Assembly (NCBI GenBank): GCA_949825025.1
Contig: OX463784.1
Coordinates: 3,139,168-3,203,167 of the forward strand
Source of the DNA: Siphlonurus alternatus
Lineage: Eukaryota > Arthropoda > Insecta > Ephemeroptera > Siphlonuridae
Direction: 5' to 3'
Length of the DNA stretch: 64,000 bases
Positions within the stretch are counted from its first letter, which is position 1. Each line of letters begins with the position of its first letter. The notes below the pieces were generated by a model. It was not told the origin of the DNA, made no database searches, and worked only from the letters and a program-made list of their open reading frames with translations. Position numbers and translations under genes: made by a program. Shown here piece after piece: positions 55,540 through 64,000 of this stretch.

Positions 55540-55938
55540 GGGTGTGTGGCGCAGTGCGCTTGACCAGGTCTCGTTAGATCATCGAAGTCAAGCAACGCCC
55601 AGCATGGTTAGTAGTTGCATGGGTGACCATTTTCAACAAAAAACACGTTTCCCACCCAGGGGTAAATCGTTGCGCTTTTCCACTATATGTGATTTTCCTG
55701 GCTTTGAATCATTGCGCTTCCGGTTCATTGACAAAAACTGTGGCGTCCATCCTGCATGGCTGAGGTTTCCACGTTGCCCTCAGTCATAGGCAAATGCCGG
55801 GATGGATTATCATGGATTGCAGGAACGTGGCCTTCCCCGTTCCGGAAGAGCCCGCGAAACGCAAAGTTAGAGTTTCAAACTTAGTGAGTAATTAGTAAGT
55901 AGAGGTACCCAGTTAGGGTTTGATTAAAGAAAAAATAT
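55540..55938 (+). mobile_element. 5S rRNA-derived SINE (S2, copy 2)
   Basis: Same insertion as 16425-16825. It differs by small indels in the 3' body (agtcataggcaaatgccgg). Confidence 0.87.
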
Positions 55939-57946
55939 ATGTATGACATGTGATTAAGGAATATAAAAAAAGTAACCAGATTTTACACTTGACCAGCGGT
56001 TAGCCTAAATTAATAACGATGATATTTAACGTGAATAGTGAGAGATGTGATGGTTAATTCTTTGGTGGAAGTTCAATTTTATTGATTTCCTTCAGGCTGT
56101 AACTTCCACATCCTGTGAAATTTCAGTTGCCATTTTTACACTGAAAAATGATCTCTCACTATGGATCTTGTTCGAAAAAAAAAAGAAGAACGGGGAGCAA
56201 GCTATCATAAGCTACGTGATTTTGCATTATAACAGAATCTGGTGCTAATGGGGAATTCTCTTACAATTTCAAAATTTAATTAGCTACTATATTATAATGG
56301 GTGACATATTAACAATAAGTTTGACTGAAGTTTCAAGCTTTTTAACTCAAATTTGGGGACCCGGCCTGAAGGGATTATTAGAATAAGGTGCAAAGTATAT
56401 GCAACCTGCGCGCAATTAAACCTGAAACTGTGACGTAGAAACTCCCTAGTTAACACACAATAACCGTCTGATATCATAGTTTGAGCGTTAAGGATTGATT
56501 GGCTATAAATTTTAGTAACACGATCGAAATCAGCAGGTTTTTCTACCCTAGTATCAATAGTTTTGTCCCTAATATCAGTTTACTTTAAAAGTGATAATCA
56601 AAAATAGAAATTTATTGCATGAAAAATTCGCCTGCAAGGCAGTTTTTACGTCACGTTTTGGCGCTAAATTCAAAAGAAGGAAGATTTTTAAAAAATTCCA
56701 ATGTCTCCAATTTTGATAATTAAAACTGTTTTGTTTTGGGACATTTTATAGTTTCAAGGCATAGAACGTCTAAAAAAAAAATAAATGTAGCAGAATTCCC
56801 CATTGTGTTACAATGATAATTTTGTTTAATTTAATCCAATAACGCTTTATAATCAAGTTGCAAATCACTGTGTTGATGTCATCTAAAAAAATTGTAAAAA
56901 ATAAAAAAAGAAATTTTTTACATGACTATGACGTCAGAGTGTCTCAATTTTGATGTTATCATCGATTTCACAGCAAGTGTGCAAGTTTGCGTAACTTTCC
57001 TTTAAAAAACTATGCACTTGTGGTGAATCTGGAAGATTTATATCTCCTTCAGGTCCATTGGTGGAGAACAATTTGACCTCGCGGTGACCTGGCGATGGCC
57101 AACACGTTCCACCTCGTGGTCACCGAGTGGTGGTACCTTCGACCCTTCATGCGAGGTCAGTTCGTCACGTGTTCAAGTTTGCTTTACGTAGGTAGAGATG
57201 CAAGAAATTGTATTATGTATATACAGAGAAGCTAAATCTGTTTTAAAAATAAAATGTTAAAAAAAATGAAAATAAGCATTATACAGTATAATTTGAGGTA
57301 TTTTATCTAAAAATGCAGTATCTAATTTCATACAGGTCATCCATTGCTTGTTAAATTTAATTTTTCAATAGAAATTTCCAGCATGAAGAAATGTATTGTT
57401 AATTTTATTGCTTTGTTGCTATATCAAACAAAGAAAATTACGATACTGTATCATATATGTATCAATCATGCTTAATTACTTCATCTACAACCAGAGTAGC
57501 ATTTATGCATAAAAATATATCGAAGTGGGAGGTTAGCTGGATCTTTGTATTCCCCCCCTTGTCTACGTCACTGTCTATAGAGGACATAAAGGACCAAGAG
57601 ATGGCGCTGACGTCTGAAACTTTTGCTCTTTGTATCGAGGATACGGCAATACCTGTAGCATGGGGAGAATTGCAAAAATTATCAATTTTTTAGGAAATAA
57701 ATCACTTACGACGTTGAAATATTATTTTTTTTTTGTCTGAAAGTATTTGAAAACTTATAATGGTGTTGTCATTTCTGTAAAATTATGCTGTGGCTGCTGA
57801 CAGAGCATTTATAACATGATTTTGCAATGTTAATCATATACAGCAATCCTCGCCTGACGCACGTAGTTCCAGCAGTTACCACTAGGTTCGCACTAACTTT
57901 ATGTCGCCAATAGGAGTGTTCCTGACATCTCTGCATGTTGTTGCAG

Positions 57947-57990
57947 GAGGTAAAGACATCGAGGAACGAGTTCTCGTGCAGCCAATCAAG
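57947..57990 (+). other. Candidate exon h, copy 2, 7-base deletion
   Basis: Counterpart of 18843-18893 lacking 7 bases (ggccgtc region); splice sites intact. Confidence 0.35.
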
Positions 57991-58494
57991 GTACTCTCCT
58001 CACCTTTGAGAATTCCCTTGCCAATGGAGGCTTGAAGTCTTCCCCGGCGGTGAAAATTTTCTCCATAAACCACCATGTTAAAAAATTTGAATTTTTCTCA
58101 GTAAATATCAAAGCTATTAATTTGAAACCATCCCCTACCCTCCCATTTCAAGGTCTTCTGAAAATGAATCAAGAACTCATTTTCTTCTAAAAAAATTCCT
58201 CAGTCTGAAAAAATCATTTTTTTTTTTTATTATTTAACATAGGTTTGTATATAAGGACGGTGGGAACACCGCAAAATCAGGGTCTAGGAGGTAATTTAAA
58301 TTTAAAAAATAAATAATAAATAACTTATCAGCAATACCAAGGAAAGGGGGGATGAACCTACACACGACTTTCTTATAGCAAAAAGGAAAAAAAGTGTGCG
58401 AAAATATCTGAAAATATTTGAAATGTTAGCCATCCAGCAATGCAATGTATTTCCGCAAAAAGAAGAAGAAAAACAGTAGACAAATTTTAACTTT

Positions 58495-58525
58495 TTTTAA
58501 CACGTTATTGAAATTTATTTTTTTA
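58495..58525. other. hAT-free region in copy 2
   Basis: Ttttttaacacgttattgaaat occupies the place of the hAT element; the target octamer itself is altered by small changes, so the site is empty but not pristine. Confidence 0.6.
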
Positions 58526-59045
58526 TTTTTATTTTACTCATTTGAACTTTCGGGTTGTACTGTACAAGACAAACATAGGTTTACGTCATAAATGAATTCT
58601 GAAAACCACATAAAAATACAGACAAAACCAACACCAATATGACACAATATAAATGAAAAACAAATTATAAAGTAAAGCACTAATTTTAAGAAGCAATTCA
58701 TACTAATTAAAACACAAAGCTCCTTACATTTTTACTCTATCCTTATGAAGTTTGTTACTTAAAAATGATTTCAAGGAATAATACTCTTGATTGATTAAAA
58801 TTTGTTTTAACTTAGAGTGGAACAATTTATTATTTTCAATACTTTTTAGAGAAAGGGCAAGGAAATCATACATTTTAGCAGTCTGAAACATAGGACTGCT
58901 TTTCCCCTGCTTAAAAAAAAAAAACAAACAAAATATCTGTCGTATATTTTCACCGCAAATAACGATCACAGCCACTAAATAAAATCAGTTAAACCTCTAG
59001 GATTTAGGGTTATTTTCTTATATTTTCATTTTTAATATCATTTAA

Positions 59046-59393
59046 AGTAGAGATAACACGGATCAGCTGACCGAAAAAATTTCCATTAATTAAAATTATA
59101 AAAAAATAAAATGTTCTCCTCTACATCCCTTATCAGTAGCTAAAATATCATGTATACAGATTCAAGCTAGTTTTTGAGGCATTAATTTTTATTGACTAAT
59201 TCAACATGAAAGTTTTATTTCTCCATGTTAAAATAGTCATGCACCTTTAAAAATTAATAACTCGAAAACTAGCTCCTTTTTGTATACCTGATATTTTAGC
59301 TACTGTTAACGGATGTAAAGGAGAATATTTTCAATATTTTATTATTTTTTTTCATTTTAGCATTGGGTCAGCTGATCCGTATTATCTCTACCT
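59046..59393. mobile_element. AAGTAGAGATAACACGG-ended palindromic element, copy 2
   Basis: Same insertion as 25907-26247. Confidence 0.75.
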
Positions 59394-60347
59394 TGAAAAA
59401 ATAATACGAGGATCGAGAAGCGCAAATAATATAAACAAAAAAAATCACGTAGACAGTAAAATTTATTATGACATCACATTTTAGTGCTTCTCTACTCACA
59501 GTTGATTTCAACACACAAATAGGGTAGGTAGAAGAATGGGAATTGGCTAGCGGGAAACTGAACCCTGACCTACGACAATCCTGATGCCACACCACCGGAA
59601 GTTCCATTCAACTCAATGATAAATTGCTAAAATACTTTAAAAATGTATCATAAATTCAATATAGCATTAAACGCTTAGATATTCTCAGCAAACAGATTTC
59701 AACATTTTTTCTTTCATTAATTGCAAACGGATTTCAATGAGTTGTTCACAAATTTGAATTATATCCGCTTATAAAATACCTTGCAAATACTGCCCATATT
59801 TAAAGCGTGAGAGCAAGCAATTTAACTAATCGTAGTGAAAAACAAGTCAAGAACAAATGTATTTTTGACACTTTTTGCAGGAAAATATTATACTTAACAT
59901 TTAATACATAAAAATTAAAAATAGTAATTATTCAGCATTTTATTTTAGGTCATTAGGTATTTAAAAATTTGTTATTCATATTTAGACATAAGCCGACTTC
60001 GTAAGTTTCTGATGCCTCAAAACAGCTGATACTGTGGAACTCCATTATAGCGGGTACCCATTCTTCTACCACCCTACACACGAAGCTGCAGATGGCAGAA
60101 CATACTTTTGTAAATATTTACTTCTAATATTTCTCACTACATGGCAAAAGTTCTTCTCTAAATACAAAAAAAAAAAGCAACAAAATTTAAAAACAAAAAT
60201 TAGATATTGTCATGGAAGGATTTTGTCTGTGCGGTTTCACATTCGTCCACTTCCGGTCATTGAAGTTCCGTTGAACAAATTTCAGTTCATGACCTAAAAA
60301 AGGAACGTGGGTTCAAACACGACCTCGGCAAACTTTTTAGCAATATA

Positions 60348-60868
60348 GGGTGTGATTCATTAGTGCAATCCAGAAAGTTATCCAGCTTTCTCACTAACCA
60401 CGGTTAGCATCCAACTTAAAAGACAATAATGGTTGCATTTTTTTATTTCATAATTAGAAAATATACCTAAAATTATGCTTTTCTGATTTTTTCGGATTTT
60501 TTGGAGTGCGGGAACTAATTTTAAAAAATATTTAAAATATACCTGAATTTGGGTGGTACACCTGATGGGACAACCGTGACGTCATTTGTCATACTGTGAT
60601 TGGCTGTTGATGATGTCACGGCTGCTGTGATTGGCTGTCGATGACGTCACGGTTGTCCCATCAGATGTACCACCCAAATTCAGATATTTTAAATATTTTT
60701 TTAAAATTAGTTCCCGCACTCCAAAATATTTTAAAAAATTCAGAAAAGCATAATTTAATGTATATTTTCTAATTATGAAATAAAAAAATGCAACCATTAT
60801 TGTCTATTCAATGACACTAAACGTGGTTAGCGAGAAACCTGGATAACTCTTTTCGTTAATCGTGCCCT
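60348..60868. mobile_element. Family E palindromic element, copy 2
   Basis: Same insertion as 27200-27721, almost unchanged. Confidence 0.8.
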
Positions 60869-61209
60869 TTATTTCCAGAACTCAGTGTATTATAACTGAA
60901 TGTCCTGTGTACATTTCTGTAATAAAAGTAATTACATGCAGGTTGTCCATGCACCATTTCAAGTGATATTCATGGGGGTAAATACGTTGTGATATGATAT
61001 GTACACTCGATCCATTCGAAAAAAATGTCGGATTCGGTCATTTTAAAGTATAGATGGATCAGACATTTTTTTCTGAATGGACTATAAGTTTTGATATTGT
61101 TTAGCCGGCGGGTTGAAGTTTTCATTAAACACTTAATTTATCTATTTAGTTTATTTTTTAAAACATGTTTTTTTATAATAGGATATTACTGCTTCAATAA
61201 ATTACAATA

Positions 61210-62040
61210 TAAGGTCTGTTAGTAAACCCTGGTTGGTGTACACTTTTTACACCCAATCGACCTTATGTTCAAGTGCATTAAAGGCCATATGACCATTCCC
61301 CAGTATTAAGTACACAGTTAGTATTGCCTCAGTCTCAGTATAATACGGCTGCATAAAAAATTGTTCCAGCAGCAATAATATTAGAGATAATAGCTGATGA
61401 AAGACACCTGTGACGTCATTTGTACCCATTTTGTGGCGACGGTATAGGGAAATCCCTGCAAAAAAAATGGGTTTACTCTAGCTGCAACCATGGACATAAT
61501 TTTAATTCTGGAATGTTGAAATTTTACCAGGACATTCTTGATAGTATTTGTCAAATATCCTAAAAAATTTTGTTGTTGAGGTTCACACAGACTGACTTAT
61601 TGCAGTAGCAAGAAGAGAAAAATTTTGCATAATAAAAAAAATGCTAAATATTTGGCTTATATTGCTGGAATAAGTCAGTCTGTGTGAACGTCAACAACAA
61701 AATATTTCAGAACATTTGACAAATATTATCAAGGCGACTCTGGTTAAATTTCAACATTCCAGAATTAAAATTATGTCCGTGTTTGCAGCTAGAGTGAACC
61801 TATCTTTTGCAGGGATTTCCCTATACCGTCGCCACAAAATGGGTACAAATGACGTCACCGGTGCCTTTTCAATGGCTATTATCTCTGATATTATTGCTGC
61901 TGGAACAATTTTTTTACGCAACCGTATCATACTGATTGTGAGTCAATATTAACTGTGGACTTAATTCTGAGAAATGGTCATGGGGCCTTTAAGGTCGATA
62001 GGGTGTAGAAAGTGTACAACGAGCAGGTTTTACAAACAGA
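61210..62040. mobile_element. Family F 0.83 kb palindromic element, copy 2
   Basis: Same insertion as 28064-28895, with mirror-image open frames at 61247-61429 (minus) and 61716-61952 (plus). Confidence 0.8.
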
Positions 62041-62312
62041 TGTTTTGTCACGTACTGTATAAGGCTCTACAAGCGACTGTTCTGTTACATTTGATTCAGA
62101 ACTGACAGAAAAGTTGAAAAAAATCGTTCTTTCAAGTCTCTGTCTCGAGGAAGCCCCCTGCTGTCTGCAACCCTCTCTACTTTGGTGATTAACAAGTTGC
62201 CTAACATCAAGGGGACATCTTCAGACAGATGATTGTTTAACGTAACTTTTGTGTTCTCAGCTTGGTGGTCACTGTGAATAATAATCTTAACTACAAAAGC
62301 AAGCTGCACTTT

Positions 62313-62702
62313 TGTATTTTTTTTAATCAAACTCTATTGGGCACTTCTACTTACTAATTACATACTACTTTGAAACTTCCAACAATCCAAAACCCTAACT
62401 TGAGCGTTTCGCATGCTCATCCGGAACGGGGGTGGCCACGACCTTACAATCCATCCTGAAATTTTCCTCCAACTGAGGGTAAAGTAGAAACCTCAGTCAG
62501 GATGGACGAAACAGCTTTTGTCAATGAACCGGAAGTGCAATGTTTCAAAGTCAGGGGAAGCACATAGTGGAAAAGCGTAACGACTTACCCCTGGGTGGGA
62601 AAGTGTTTTTTTGGTCAAAATGGTCACCCATCCAACTACTAACCACACATGGCGTTGCTTGACTTCGGTGATCTTGATGGTGATGATGACTGCTCCACAC
62701 CT
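62313..62702 (-). mobile_element. 5S rRNA-derived SINE (S4, copy 2), fuller head
   Basis: Minus-strand SINE with the 5S box region present (ccgaagtcaagcaacgccat then tggttagtagttggatgg when read on the minus strand). It retains the bases deleted in copy 1. Confidence 0.85.
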
Positions 62703-62811
62703 TCTTCGGAACTAAAATAATTACACAATATACTAAAAAATAGCTCTGTCGTGTAAAGGACTTAGTAGGGTAAAAACCAGAGTTCTGGGACAGTTAAGAG
62801 GTCTGGGACAG

Positions 62812-63069
62812 TTGGTCATTCGGGAGGGATCGGGGCGGGTTCGGGTGAGCTCGTTGCAGGGCTGCATGGTTGTATTGGAAGAGATCGCTTCTGCCGCATT
62901 GGCCGCAGCTTCCGCCGCATCGGTTGCAACTGTATACTGTATACGTCTAGCATCATTGCTTGGCTTCCGGTTTGATCAGAGCATGTTACGACATGTTAAG
63001 CATTGTATTTCGAAAAAGGTTGTCAAATCTCTCATTTACCCGCTAAATTTAAAAATATTTACCTTCTAG
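62812..63069 (+). CDS. 85-codon conserved ORF, copy 2 (low confidence)
   Basis: Counterpart of 29647-29904 with six amino-acid changes and no length change. Unknown function; may be noncoding. Confidence 0.2.
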   Translation: MVIREGSGRVRVSSLQGCMVVLEEIASAALAAASAASVATVYCIRLASLLGFRFDQSMLRHVKHCISKKVVKSLIYPLNLKIFTF

Positions 63070-63626
63070 AGTTTTATGTTTTCCTAATACTTTTAAAAAA
63101 AATATTTCTGTAATTACGATTTAATTGTGTTTTTTTAATTACATTTAGGGTGAGTACACCCTACAGGTCCACCCTATTTTTTATTGAGGTCCAGGGCGTA
63201 TTATGACGTAACTTATTATTATAATTAAACATTCCCCGCTCATATTAATAACTTTACAAAAAAGAGTCCTACCCTTCTACGCATATGCTGGATACATGTT
63301 AAGACATGTTAATGATGACTAATTCTTGCAACATGTGGTGCAATGTGTACTTTACCCCCCTGAGCTCTACTGCTTATATAAGATACATCATGTTTAACTA
63401 CCAAACAAATTTACTAGTCAGCTTTCTAACCCTCAGAAGCTGACGCGCTGGTCCTCAACCAGCTACACTAATTCATGCTCTAGTCCTATCCTCATACATC
63501 TAATGGGTGAAATAAAAAGAATATAATAGGTTTAATACATATATATATTCTGAGAATTCAAAACGATACATTGAGAGGTACATGTTTCACCTCAAGTGCT
63601 GAGACTCTATGTCCCCGTTGAAGAAT

Positions 63627-64000
63627 TTACAAGATGGGTTGAGGAAGTAATGCATCACGGCTGCCAGGTCTCCCACGGTACCAGTTTTCAACCTTGAGCT
63701 CGCAGAAGTCGCCGCGGACGAGGTCACTGAAGCCCTGCCACACGAAACCATACCGTGCCAAGTCCTCGATGGGTACGGCTGAGGTCCACTTAGAGGGGAA
63801 GGTGGCTCTACGATTTTTCATTAGCTCCCGGTCTTTAGGGCGGTTGGTCATCGTAACTAGACGCACACTTCGTCGTACAAAGTAAGGGTTGTCCACGACA
63901 AGGTTCAACACACCCCTATATCTTAGCAGTGGGTACTCTGAGCTCTGACTAAGATGCTCGCTGAACACCAACTTGTTGGCATCCCAGTCCTTGATGCACA
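63627..64000 (-). pseudogene. Two-BIR IAP-like pseudogene, copy 2, cut by window end
   Basis: Same gene as 30458-31080. The Trp codon lost to TAG in copy 1 is present here (CIKDWD), and the second domain keeps the Trp (ENWYRG). However, the first Cys of its CxxC pair is changed (RGDFC), and the frameshift before HYFLNPSC is the same as in copy 1. Thus one lesion is shared and older than the split, and each copy has lesions of its own. The upstream part lies outside the window. Confidence 0.68.

Larger units (their letters stand above)
31648..64000. repeat. Copy 2 of the same direct duplication (truncated by window end)
   Basis: Colinear with copy 1. Extra material relative to copy 1: elements at 33350-38017, 45811-46460, about 47988-48760 and 48877-51130, plus a second MITE in the pair at 32170-32866. 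Missing relative to copy 1: the hAT element, the MITE at 14346-14664 and the 4.03 kb block 21729-25759. It ends inside the BIR pseudogene, so its right boundary is not seen. Confidence 0.93.

Overview
This is an AT-rich, gene-poor stretch of animal (metazoan) nuclear DNA, most likely from an invertebrate. Supporting signs are interspersed SINEs with a 5S rRNA-derived head, a dead LINE reverse-transcriptase fragment, hAT-, Mutator- and mariner-type target duplications, many palindromic MITEs, long (TA)n and (CCAA)n arrays, canonical GT/AG splice-site pairs, and a decayed BIR (inhibitor-of-apoptosis type) domain gene. Nothing looks bacterial and no long intact ORF exists. The species cannot be named from the sequence.

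Layout. The window holds two colinear copies of one ~31-33 kb segment in direct orientation: copy 1 about 655-31155 and copy 2 about 31648-64000 (running off the end). They are joined by a ~490 bp (CCAA)n array. By eye the copies differ by a few percent in substitutions plus clean presence/absence differences. Present only in copy 2: a 4.67 kb long-inverted-repeat element (33350-38017, 9-10 bp target duplication), a 0.65 kb TTAA-flanked element (45811-46460), a truncated LINE (about 47988-48760) and a 2.25 kb TA-flanked element (48877-51130). Present only in copy 1: a 1.89 kb hAT element (19425-21318, 8 bp target duplication), a MITE at 14346-14664 and a 4.03 kb block (21729-25759) that copy 2 appears to have deleted. 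This is either a real tandem duplication or two haplotypes assembled head to tail.

Within each copy, left to right: palindromic MITEs; an E-box/CRE composite site; a short conserved ORF behind a splice acceptor; a GC-richer candidate first exon; a 2.6 kb foldback element; a 5S-type SINE; a minisatellite; a run of short candidate exons, two of which are related to each other, interleaved with MITEs; a second SINE; further candidate exons; more palindromic elements; a minus-strand SINE; and a minus-strand two-BIR pseudogene at the right end.

Function. No gene here can be called intact. The candidate exons may belong to a long noncoding RNA or a fast-evolving gene; the BIR gene carries frameshifts or stops in both copies. 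The strongest content is the mobile-element record: precise empty and filled sites between the two copies give insertion boundaries, target duplications and order of events.
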